Positions 57,304 to 64,000 of a stretch of DNA of 64,000 nucleotides are shown here, piece by piece. The notes below the pieces were generated by a model. That model ran no database searches, was not told the DNA's origin, and was given only the letters and a program-made list of their open reading frames with translations. The translations under genes and the position numbers were made by a program. Position 1 is the first letter of the stretch. Every line of letters starts with the position of its first letter. Location: positions 310,001 through 374,000 of the forward strand of contig JAMLHA010000001.1 of the NCBI GenBank assembly GCA_023957475.1, in the 5' to 3' direction. This DNA is from Crocinitomicaceae bacterium (GTDB lineage: Bacteria > Bacteroidota > Bacteroidia > Flavobacteriales_D > Crocinitomicaceae).

Positions 57304-57681
57304 TTACACACCGTAGAATGACCAATCATGACCAACAGCGTTACCTTCGTCAATTAAAACAATAATTGTATAAATTATTAAGATTAGATAAGAAACCAAA
57401 ACCCATTGTTTCAAATCTCTTCGCTCTTCTCCAAGGTGCATAAACGTCATTACAATGTAGTATGCTTTAACTACTGTAAGGGCAACATACATCCATTTAA
57501 TTGTTTCCCATGCTGCGCCAAAAGTATTTGCGCGACTCATGAAAATCCCAACAACAACTTCAAGAATTGTTATTGCAGATAGAAGGAATGTAACAAAATA
57601 AATTTTCTTACGAACTTTTTTTCCTTCTTCTTCAGAATGGTGATTGTGTAATGAATACTCAATAATATCGTCTCTTTCCAT
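57304..57681 (-). CDS. Cytochrome c oxidase subunit IV family protein
   Basis: This 125-residue protein has three membrane segments (about 27-49, 59-80 and 91-111). It matches the small caa3-type/prokaryotic subunit IV found next to subunit III genes, with YIVMTFMHLGEERRDLK between the second and third segments. The charged N-terminus contains a His pair (HNHHSEEEGKK). It lies 26 bases after cox3 and before the SCO-like gene. Confidence 0.9.
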   Translation of the reverse strand: MERDDIIEYSLHNHHSEEEGKKVRKKIYFVTFLLSAITILEVVVGIFMSRANTFGAAWETIKWMYVALTVVKAYYIVMTFMHLGEERRDLKQWVLVSYLILIIYTIIVLIDEGNAVGHDWSFYGV

Positions 57682-57707
57682 TTTATTTAGATTTAAAGAT
57701 TATCAAA

Positions 57708-58742
57708 TTAAACTAGGTAGAAGAATGTAAATACAAACACCCATACTAAATCTACGAAGTGCCAGTATAAACCACCTTTTTCTACCATTTCATAATGCCC
57801 TCTCTTTTCGTAAGTACCTTTTAATACGTTAAGGAAAATAATAATGTTGATAATGATACCAATAGTTACGTGGAATCCGTGGAATCCAGTGATGAAGAAG
57901 AAATAGTTTGCATAAATTGATGGACCATACTCATTGCGAGTCATGTTTGCACCATAAACGATTCTTTTTGCTTCACCTGAATAAGCAGCTTCGTAATATT
58001 GTTTAGAAGCATCTGCACCTTCAATCTTGTCACCAAGTCCGTATTTGCCTCCTGCTTCTACAATATTTAATTGCAAATGAGTATCGTCATTTTTCGCAAC
58101 TTTTGCAATAGATCCATCGTGTAATGAAATCATTCCATCTTTGATGTGTCCAGCTTCTATAGCATGTTGAAACTCATGTTTTAAATCAAAATCTTTGTTT
58201 GTCAAAACTTGTCCAACTTGGTAGTGACTACCAGCTGTTTGAACGGTAAAGTTTTGTATCTCTCCAAATGATTCAGCATGAACAACTGCTTTAGAACCGT
58301 CCGCTAATTCAACTTTACCAAAGTCAGAACCGTGGATAAAGTGAGACCATTCCCAAGCTTGTGAACCAACGAAGATTAAACCTCCTACGATAGTTGCTGC
58401 CAACCATTTTGTTACTCCTTTTCTGTCCATTCTGTGACCAGCTTCAACAGCCAATACCATCGTTACAGACGAAATAATCAAAAGGAAAGTCATAAATGCT
58501 ACATAAAGTAGCGGGAAATTCCCTTCAAAAAATGGAATCGCATGAAATGTGCGTTCCCCAATCGGCCATTCACCGCTATAAGCGTGTCTCGAAAAGCCAT
58601 AAGCCGCTAAGAATCCTCCAAATGTTAATGCATCCGAAACAAGAAACATCCACATCATGAGTTTCCCGTAACTTACTTTGAATGGAGATTGTTTTCCACT
58701 CCAAGGTTCAGCGTAATTAATTTCAGTAGTGTTAAAAGCCAT
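57708..58742 (-). CDS. Cytochrome c oxidase subunit III with a long insertion
   Basis: This haem-copper oxidase subunit III has 344 residues. The usual helices are present (KLMMWMFLVSDALTFGGFLA, WEWSHFI, FFFITGFHGFHVTIGI, GGLYWHFVDLVWVFVFTFFY). An insertion of about 120 residues (about 140-265) lies between the SQAWEWSHFIHG helix and the FFFITGFHGFHV helix. It is soluble, acidic and has His-containing repeats. It is followed by the subunit IV gene. Subunits I and II are not in this window. Confidence 0.93.
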   Translation of the reverse strand: MAFNTTEINYAEPWSGKQSPFKVSYGKLMMWMFLVSDALTFGGFLAAYGFSRHAYSGEWPIGERTFHAIPFFEGNFPLLYVAFMTFLLIISSVTMVLAVEAGHRMDRKGVTKWLAATIVGGLIFVGSQAWEWSHFIHGSDFGKVELADGSKAVVHAESFGEIQNFTVQTAGSHYQVGQVLTNKDFDLKHEFQHAIEAGHIKDGMISLHDGSIAKVAKNDDTHLQLNIVEAGGKYGLGDKIEGADASKQYYEAAYSGEAKRIVYGANMTRNEYGPSIYANYFFFITGFHGFHVTIGIIINIIIFLNVLKGTYEKRGHYEMVEKGGLYWHFVDLVWVFVFTFFYLV

Positions 58743-58763
58743 TGTAAAATATTTTTTGCAAGT

Positions 58764-59825
58764 TTAATGAATAAAAAGTAAAAACAACAACAAAAATAGC
58801 CATAAAATATCTAAAAAGTGCCAAAAAATTCCAGTAGCTTTTAGACCAATTGTATCGCCGTTTGTGTATTTCCCTAAAAATGAGAACGTTACAGTTCTAA
58901 TCATAAATAATAAAGTTGCTATAATATGCAATAAATGTAAAAATGTTATTACATATATATAAGAAGATGCCGTATCAGCAGAATCCATTGACTTATTTAT
59001 AAGGTAAGGAGAGAGTTTTTGATCACCTTTATAAAATGTTCTGTCCTTATAATTTAATGGTACACTTTTATAATAGACAACAAAATCTTCTCCGTATTTT
59101 CCTTTTGCAAAGAAATCTCCTCTACCGTCACGAATATGTTCAGCCCATTTTCTTAAACGGTATAAATCATGATCGCCCACAACTGTTCCATCTGGCAACG
59201 TTAATTTATTGTCTAAATAGGCCAATGGTTCACTTTCAAAATAGAGTACAAAATCTGTGCCATAACCTGTAAGGTTGTTGATGCCATTCTTCGCATCTGC
59301 TTTTTCTAGTTGCTTTCCAAATGCTTGAATGGAACTTTTGGTCGCTGAGTCAATTATTTTTCCGTCTATTAAATAATCGTTTCCGTCAACAATTAAAAAT
59401 TTTCCTTTGTATTTTAAGGTGTAAAAATCTCCATATCTACCATCACTAACTAAGATTCGACTTGATCCAGCATAAAATCCTCGATCAACTAACTGCTTGT
59501 AACCTTGAAACTGGGAATAAATAAATCCAATCCCCAATAAAAATGTGATGGAGATGAATAGCATCAACATTTTTTTGTTTTGTGCCTTTGCTACTTTTAC
59601 TGATAAGGAAAATGTGACACTACTGATTAATATTAAAACAGTTGATACATAAAAAGGCATAGGAAGTGGTCCTTTTAACCAAAAAGCATCTCCCATAGAA
59701 ACAATGTATGCAGAAATTAATCCTGCAAATACCATGATAATACTCCCAATTGCAGCGTAAACTAAGTTTTTTCTTAGCTTTTCTCTAATTTCGGGACTTA
59801 ATTCTTGTTCAAACTCTTGTCTCAT
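58764..59825 (-). CDS. Second subunit III-like oxidase protein with a longer insertion
   Basis: This is another 353-residue subunit III paralogue. The N-terminal helices (RKNLVYAAIGSIIMVFAGLI, then VSTVLILISSVTFSL, then LLGIGFIYSQFQGYKQL) and the C-terminal pair (FLHLLHIIATLLFMI, GIFWHFLDILWLFLLLF) are kept. Between them is a soluble region of about 165 residues with two related parts containing GDFYTLKYKG-like and GEDFVVYYKS-like strands. The pairing with the other cox3 suggests a heterologous subunit III pair. The function of the inserts is unknown. Confidence 0.88.
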   Translation of the reverse strand: MRQEFEQELSPEIREKLRKNLVYAAIGSIIMVFAGLISAYIVSMGDAFWLKGPLPMPFYVSTVLILISSVTFSLSVKVAKAQNKKMLMLFISITFLLGIGFIYSQFQGYKQLVDRGFYAGSSRILVSDGRYGDFYTLKYKGKFLIVDGNDYLIDGKIIDSATKSSIQAFGKQLEKADAKNGINNLTGYGTDFVLYFESEPLAYLDNKLTLPDGTVVGDHDLYRLRKWAEHIRDGRGDFFAKGKYGEDFVVYYKSVPLNYKDRTFYKGDQKLSPYLINKSMDSADTASSYIYVITFLHLLHIIATLLFMIRTVTFSFLGKYTNGDTIGLKATGIFWHFLDILWLFLLLFLLFIH

Positions 59826-59835
59826 GCTATTTTTT

Positions 59836-60735
59836 TTAGAATAAAGTTATCTCAGCGGTGTGACTTAAATGATTCAGAAACGTTTCTGTTCGGTCAAACA
59901 CCAAAATAAATTGAATAATTGGAAGGTAAATAAATGAGGCAAACATCAATCTTTTTGCATCTTTTATTTCCAATGTTTGGTACAATTTATAGGCATACCA
60001 ATAAAAAACACCTCCAATTAGGGTAATTAATATCATCGAAATGTTTCCTGTCCAACCAAATAGCCAAGGTAATAAGCTAAAAGGAATTAATACTAAGCAA
60101 TACAAAGCGATTTGAAATGCAGATGCTTTTGAACGACCTGTTCTAGAAGGTAATAATGAAAAACCGCCTGCATTGTAATCGTCGTGTGCAACCCAAGCAA
60201 TTGCCCAAAAATGCGGAAATTGCCAAATAAATTGAATGAAGAACAAGGCTCCTGGTACGAGTGAAAAAACACCCGATGCGGCAACTGCTCCAATCATGGG
60301 TGGAACAGCTCCAGGGAATGCGCCAACAAAAACAGCCCATGGTGAAACTCGTTTTGTAGGTGTGTAAGCAAAAACATAAGATACATACCCAAATAATCCC
60401 AATAAGAATGTTGGCCAGTTGATAGTCGCTAACATCCACAATCCTATACCTACAAATAAAATTACAGCAATTACCGCTTCTGTTACTGACATGTCACCAG
60501 ATGGTAGTGGACGTTTCATAGTACGCTTCATCTTCGCATCTAAATTTCTTTCCCAAATTTGATTGGACGCATTGGATGCGCAAGTAATCAATAATCCACC
60601 AACACATAATATAGTTGCTTCTTTCCAACTTGTTCCTCCATTGAATAGATACCCAGCCAAAGCAGAGATCATAACCGTAAAGGACAACCTGAATTTGGTT
60701 AATAAAAAGTACTGCTTTAATTTTCTTTTAATCAT
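59836..60735 (-). CDS. ctaB: Protoheme IX farnesyltransferase (haem O synthase)
   Basis: This polytopic UbiA-family prenyltransferase adds a farnesyl group to haem B to make haem O for the oxidase. The 299-residue protein has the first Asp-rich motif in NASNQIWERNLDAKMKRT and the RPLPSGDMSV segment. The second motif is in AIAWVAHDDYNAGGFSLLP, and about nine membrane segments are present. It is the first gene of the oxidase assembly cluster and is followed 10 bases later by the subunit III genes. Confidence 0.95.
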   Translation of the reverse strand: MIKRKLKQYFLLTKFRLSFTVMISALAGYLFNGGTSWKEATILCVGGLLITCASNASNQIWERNLDAKMKRTMKRPLPSGDMSVTEAVIAVILFVGIGLWMLATINWPTFLLGLFGYVSYVFAYTPTKRVSPWAVFVGAFPGAVPPMIGAVAASGVFSLVPGALFFIQFIWQFPHFWAIAWVAHDDYNAGGFSLLPSRTGRSKASAFQIALYCLVLIPFSLLPWLFGWTGNISMILITLIGGVFYWYAYKLYQTLEIKDAKRLMFASFIYLPIIQFILVFDRTETFLNHLSHTAEITLF

Positions 60736-60907
60736 ATTAAGTTGGAGGTATTTTAAATTTGCCGTAAAAGTACAAAATAATTAAGTTGCACAATTCATTC
60801 TGCAGATCTAATCTGTGAGATTGATTTTAGTTTATTGATTTTTAATTAATTGCAAGAGTGATTTTGTTTTTAATAAACTATTTATTCAATTGCACTATTG
60901 GAATCGT

Positions 60908-60915
60908 TATTTTTG
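60908..60915 (+). promoter_or_regulatory. -7 element that supports a GTG start for the methyltransferase
   Basis: TATTTTTG fits the -7 consensus and lies inside the longer possible frame (ATG at 60858). A start of transcription here favours translation from the GTG at 60930. Confidence 0.45.
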
Positions 60916-60929
60916 TAGAAATTTTACCA

Positions 60930-62099
60930 GTGAAAAAGCAAGTTCAACTTTACAAAAATAAATTAGAATCACTACAACGCAAGCATCCATGGGTGTTTTC
61001 TGGAGCTATTGATTTAGCTTCCGAAGATTTAAAAGATGGTGATGTGGTAGAAGTTTTGGATTATAAATCAAATTTTATTGCGGTTGGACATTTTCAGAAT
61101 GCAACCATCGCAGTTCGAATTTTATCGTTTGAAAGAGAGGAAATCAATCAACAATTTTTTGACAAAAAAATTAAAAATGCAGTTGAATTAAGAAGAAAAT
61201 TAAACCTTTTTAGAGCTGATAATAACACTGTACGATTGGTTCATGGAGAAGGGGATGGTTTGCCTGGTTTAATTGTTGATTATTACAATAAAGTTGCTGT
61301 AATCCAATGCCATAGTTTGGGGATGTACAATTCGGTTGAATTGATTGTTGAGGGATTGAAAAATGCATTGAAAGAAGATGTTGTCGCTATTTACAATAAA
61401 TCTTCGGATACAGTGTCTTCTAAAGTCAATGCGAACGATCAATATGTGTGGGGATCAGTTGAAACACCTCATGTGGCACTTGAAAATGGTGTGAAATTCA
61501 ATATTGATTGGGTAAATGGGCAAAAAACAGGTTTTTTTATCGATCAACGAGAAAATCGTGCTTTACTTGGTAAATACGCCAATGGAAAAACAATTTTGAA
61601 TACCTTTTGTTATTCAGGAGGCTTTAGTTTGTTGGCCTTGAAAAATGGGGCTGAACTTGTCCATTCTCTTGATAGTTCTGCTAAAGCTATTCAGTTGACA
61701 GATGATAATATTGCATTAAATCAATTTGAAAACCACCAATCTATTGTTGCAGATGCAGTTGATTATTTGAAGGAATTGCCCGAACAATACGATATCATTG
61801 TGTTGGATCCTCCAGCTTTTGCAAAACATAGAGATAAACGCCACAAAGCTGTGCAAGGTTATAAGCGATTAAACGCCAATGCTATTCGTCAAATTAAGCC
61901 AGGTGGAATTTTGTTTACCTTTTCTTGCTCACAGGTGATTGATAAGCAATTGTTTACCAATACCATTATTGCAGCAGCGATTGAAGTTGGACGCTCTGTC
62001 CGTATTATTGAACAATTGCACCAACCAGCAGATCACCCGATTTCAGCCTATCATCCAGAAGGTGAGTACCTAAAAGGATTGGTTTTGGCTATTGATTAG
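60930..62099 (+). CDS. Class I SAM-dependent rRNA methyltransferase, RlmI-like
   Basis: This 389-residue cytosine-C5 methyltransferase probably acts on 23S rRNA. A PUA-like domain at the N-terminus (YKNKLESLQRKHPWVFSGAI) is followed by an EEHEE region and a Rossmann domain with NTFCYSGGFSLLALKNGA (SAM site). The IVLDPPAFAKHRDKRHKAV motif and the catalytic Cys segment LFTFSCSQVI are present. I start it at GTG 60930, because the extra residues from ATG 60858 are membrane-like and would cross the -7 element. RlmI has a similar length. Confidence 0.9.
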   Translation: MKKQVQLYKNKLESLQRKHPWVFSGAIDLASEDLKDGDVVEVLDYKSNFIAVGHFQNATIAVRILSFEREEINQQFFDKKIKNAVELRRKLNLFRADNNTVRLVHGEGDGLPGLIVDYYNKVAVIQCHSLGMYNSVELIVEGLKNALKEDVVAIYNKSSDTVSSKVNANDQYVWGSVETPHVALENGVKFNIDWVNGQKTGFFIDQRENRALLGKYANGKTILNTFCYSGGFSLLALKNGAELVHSLDSSAKAIQLTDDNIALNQFENHQSIVADAVDYLKELPEQYDIIVLDPPAFAKHRDKRHKAVQGYKRLNANAIRQIKPGGILFTFSCSQVIDKQLFTNTIIAAAIEVGRSVRIIEQLHQPADHPISAYHPEGEYLKGLVLAID

Positions 62100-62127
62100 A
62101 ATCATAACTTAATTGATTTATAAATCC

Positions 62128-62135
62128 TATATTTG
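62128..62135 (+). promoter_or_regulatory. Putative -7 element for the histidine-rich lipoprotein
   Basis: TATATTTG fits the -7 consensus, 27 bases before the ATG at 62163. It also means a TTG start at 62133 is not used. Confidence 0.45.
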
Positions 62136-62162
62136 TCCAAATTAGAATTAAAACATTTAAAT

Positions 62163-62624
62163 ATGAAGAAGACAATATTGGTATTTTTAGCAGTTGCAGG
62201 ATTAATGATGTATGGTTGTAACAATCACGAAGCAAGTCACGATGAAACAAATCACGAGGAACATGCAGATCACGATCATGGACATGACCACGATGAGGCA
62301 ATTGAATTAAACAATGGTGAAAAATGGGAGATAAATGCAGAAATGCGTCCTTATATAGAAAATGCAGAAAAATTACTCAATCAATATCTTAAAGAAAAGG
62401 GAACTGATTATAAAAAATTGGCAACGGATTTAAGTAATGAAAATACATCATTGATTAAAAGTTGTACAATGGACGGTAAAAGCCACGACGAATTACATAA
62501 ATGGTTGCACCCTCATTTAGAATTGGTTGATGCGTTGGAAAATGCAGCGTCTGATTCAGAAGCAAGTGAAATTGTAACTCATTTGGAGCATTCTTTTCTT
62601 ACTTTTCATGAGTATTTTCAATAA
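62163..62624 (+). CDS. Histidine-rich lipoprotein, metal-binding candidate
   Basis: This 153-residue lipoprotein has the lipobox YGC, Cys 19. Residues about 22-45 contain about a dozen His with Asp and Glu (HEASHDETNHEEHADHDHGH), a pattern seen in Zn, Ni or Cu binding proteins. The rest is a four-helix-like soluble domain with a conserved-looking Cys/His segment (SLIKSCTMDGKSHDELHKWL, then HPHLELVDAL). It lies just upstream of the cytochrome c maturation gene. A role in metal or haem handling is inferred. I do not recognise the family. Confidence 0.82.
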   Translation: MKKTILVFLAVAGLMMYGCNNHEASHDETNHEEHADHDHGHDHDEAIELNNGEKWEINAEMRPYIENAEKLLNQYLKEKGTDYKKLATDLSNENTSLIKSCTMDGKSHDELHKWLHPHLELVDALENAASDSEASEIVTHLEHSFLTFHEYFQ

Positions 62625-62661
62625 AAAGATTAAACAGATCAAACTGTTTTAAGAAAATAAG

Positions 62662-62683
62662 ATGGGGCATTGCCCCATTTTTT
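62662..62683 (+). terminator. Terminator of the histidine-rich lipoprotein gene
   Basis: The 7-base arms ATGGGGC and GCCCCAT surround a 3-base loop and are followed by TTTTTT. Confidence 0.85.
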
Positions 62684-62894
62684 GTTTAGCACTTTTTGGT
62701 TTTTAAGAAACTCCACACGTTTCTTAATTACCTATTTCTTCCAAAATTTCAAAAAAATAGATGTCAATAAATTAAGACTCAAATCATAATAATCGTTAAA
62801 ATTATTATTAATCGACTGATAATGAATCAATTGCAAAAACAATTTACTAATTAAGATTTATTCTAAAAAGAAAGGTTATTCCTTTTACAATGCT

Positions 62895-62902
62895 TATTTT
62901 TG
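62895..62902 (+). promoter_or_regulatory. Putative -7 element for the cytochrome c maturation gene
   Basis: TATTTTTG fits the -7 consensus, 24 bases before the ATG at 62926. No good -33 TTG is seen. Confidence 0.4.
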
Positions 62903-62925
62903 TACGCAAAAAAATCAACAAGATT

Positions 62926-64000
62926 ATGGATAAGTTTATAAGAGGGCTTTTTTCGATGAAAATGATGGCCATTGGTTTACTTCTTTTTTTATTTGGAGTT
63001 GCTGTTGCTACTTTTTTAGAATCTATATATGACATTCAAACTGCCAGATTGATTATCTACAACGCTGCATGGTTTGAATTTTTATTGGTTTATTTGACCA
63101 TTAATTTAATCATCAACACATTTCGATACGATATGTGGAAACGTGAGAAATTGGCCATGTTGTTGTTCCATATTTCTTTTGTAGTAATCATAATAGGTGC
63201 GGGTATTACACGTTATGTTAGCTACGATGGTGTAATGAAATTACCAGAGCCTGACTCACAAACAGGTGTTTTACGTCCAGTTGACTTTATTTATTCATCC
63301 GATCCAAAGATTAAAGTTTTTATTGATAATAAATACGTTGAAAAAACAATGTATTTATCAGAACAAGTGAAATCGAGATTTAATGTTGATTTTAAATTTC
63401 CTGAAAAGAAAAAGACTATCAATGTTGAATTGGTGAAGTTTGAATCAAATCGCATTGATAGTCTCGTAGTGAATGATTCTATTTCCGATTATGTTTTGTC
63501 CATTGTTACAAGTGGAAATAAAACCAATTATTTGAAAGAAGGTAATTTCCTGATGGTTGGAAGTGTTCCGATTTCGTTAGAAAAGAAAGATGTAATACCT
63601 GGTGGAATAGAATTGTTTAACAAAAATGGTCAAATGATGATTCAATCTGCATTGCCTTTAAAAGCATTACCAATGACCATGATGCAAAGAATCAGACAAA
63701 CAGGTGAAGATGTGCCAGATTCGATGTACACACACATTGCTGCAGATACGTTGGTGCCATTTAATATGACTACCTTGTATTATGTGAATGAAGAAATGTT
63801 TGTATTCAAGGACATGATTCAGCATGCACGTGTATTGAGAATGCCTGCAAGTAAGAAAAAAACAGGAAGCGATTACATTACGTTGAAGTTTTCTGATGGT
63901 AAAGACGTGAAATACGTTACCGTTGAAGGTGGAATGGGACAAATAGCCATGGATGAACGTTTTTCTTTTGCAGGAATGATGTGCAATGTTCAATACGGTT
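62926..64000 (+). CDS. ccsBA: Cytochrome c biogenesis protein (ResB/CcsA fusion type), 3' end missing
   Basis: The frame from the ATG at 62926 stays open to the end of the window (about 358 codons). It begins with a ResB-type membrane module: segments at about 12-29, 48-65 and 78-97, with the haem-linked His region LLFHISFVVIIIGAGITRYV. A large extracytoplasmic domain follows. In Bacteroidota this protein is about 1000 residues and continues into CcsA, which attaches haem to apocytochrome c. The CcsA half lies past the window edge, so the fusion is inferred. Nearby oxidase assembly genes fit this role. Confidence 0.88.
   Translation, partial: MDKFIRGLFSMKMMAIGLLLFLFGVAVATFLESIYDIQTARLIIYNAAWFEFLLVYLTINLIINTFRYDMWKREKLAMLLFHISFVVIIIGAGITRYVSYDGVMKLPEPDSQTGVLRPVDFIYSSDPKIKVFIDNKYVEKTMYLSEQVKSRFNVDFKFPEKKKTINVELVKFESNRIDSLVVNDSISDYVLSIVTSGNKTNYLKEGNFLMVGSVPISLEKKDVIPGGIELFNKNGQMMIQSALPLKALPMTMMQRIRQTGEDVPDSMYTHIAADTLVPFNMTTLYYVNEEMFVFKDMIQHARVLRMPASKKKTGSDYITLKFSDGKDVKYVTVEGGMGQIAMDERFSFAGMMCNVQYG

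Noticed and set aside
60858..60929. Longer ATG start for the RlmI-like methyltransferase
   Set aside because: The extra residues are hydrophobic filler and the -7 element at 60908-60915 would lie inside the coding region.

Overview
The window is from a low-G+C member of the Bacteroidota, most likely order Flavobacteriales. The evidence is several proteins with type IX secretion (T9SS) type A or type B C-terminal sorting domains, promoters with the Bacteroidota -7 element TAnnTTTG, an OmpA protein with thrombospondin type 3 repeats, a MnmD methyltransferase without a MnmC oxidase domain, and a class I ribonucleotide reductase resembling the class Id enzyme of Flavobacterium johnsoniae. A family such as Crocinitomicaceae is possible but cannot be fixed from the sequence alone.

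Layout: 1-1348 is the end of the F1-ATPase beta gene plus epsilon. 1483-5953 is an envelope-biogenesis operon (uppS, bamA, two Skp/OmpH chaperones). 6083-7844 (minus) holds a glycosyltransferase and a metallo-beta-lactamase-fold hydrolase. 7980-11813 holds purB and two secreted proteins of unknown function. 11788-13597 (minus) holds a DUF3098 protein, uppP and truB. 13806-16206 holds etfBA and a bifunctional nuclease. 16364-18790 holds a glycine-rich T9SS protein and a miniature T9SS remnant. 19059-25362 (minus) is a complete TetR-regulated tripartite RND efflux operon with a clear palindromic operator. 25573-27887 holds gpsA and aspartate kinase. 28032-29061 (minus) holds mnmD and an unknown gene, and 29224-29838 a YceI lipoprotein. 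29896-37048 (minus) is a tightly packed seven-gene run (nitroreductase, mutL, two rhomboids, a membrane EEP-family protein, rluF, a Bcr/CflA transporter). 37378-40601 is a ribonucleotide reductase operon whose first gene is a stand-alone domain.

40689-45809 is the abnormal part. Two divergently oriented T9SS surface-protein genes are both broken, and the roughly 1.8 kb between them is extremely A+T-rich and without a sustained reading frame. The plus-strand gene is readable only by changing frame many times. This is either a decayed adhesin locus or a locally unreliable consensus. Every gene on both sides is intact. After it come prfC (45941-47536), an ABC exporter (minus), an OmpA/TSP3 protein (minus), a lysyl-endopeptidase-like T9SS protease (minus) and an orphan response regulator (plus).

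55423-60735 (minus) is a cytochrome oxidase assembly cluster (ctaB, two subunit III proteins with large insertions, subunit IV, two SCO-type proteins, DUF420), without the oxidase subunits I and II. The window closes with an RlmI-type methyltransferase, a histidine-rich lipoprotein and the start of a ResB/CcsA cytochrome c maturation gene. No tRNA, rRNA, CRISPR array, prophage, integrase or recognisable defence system was seen.
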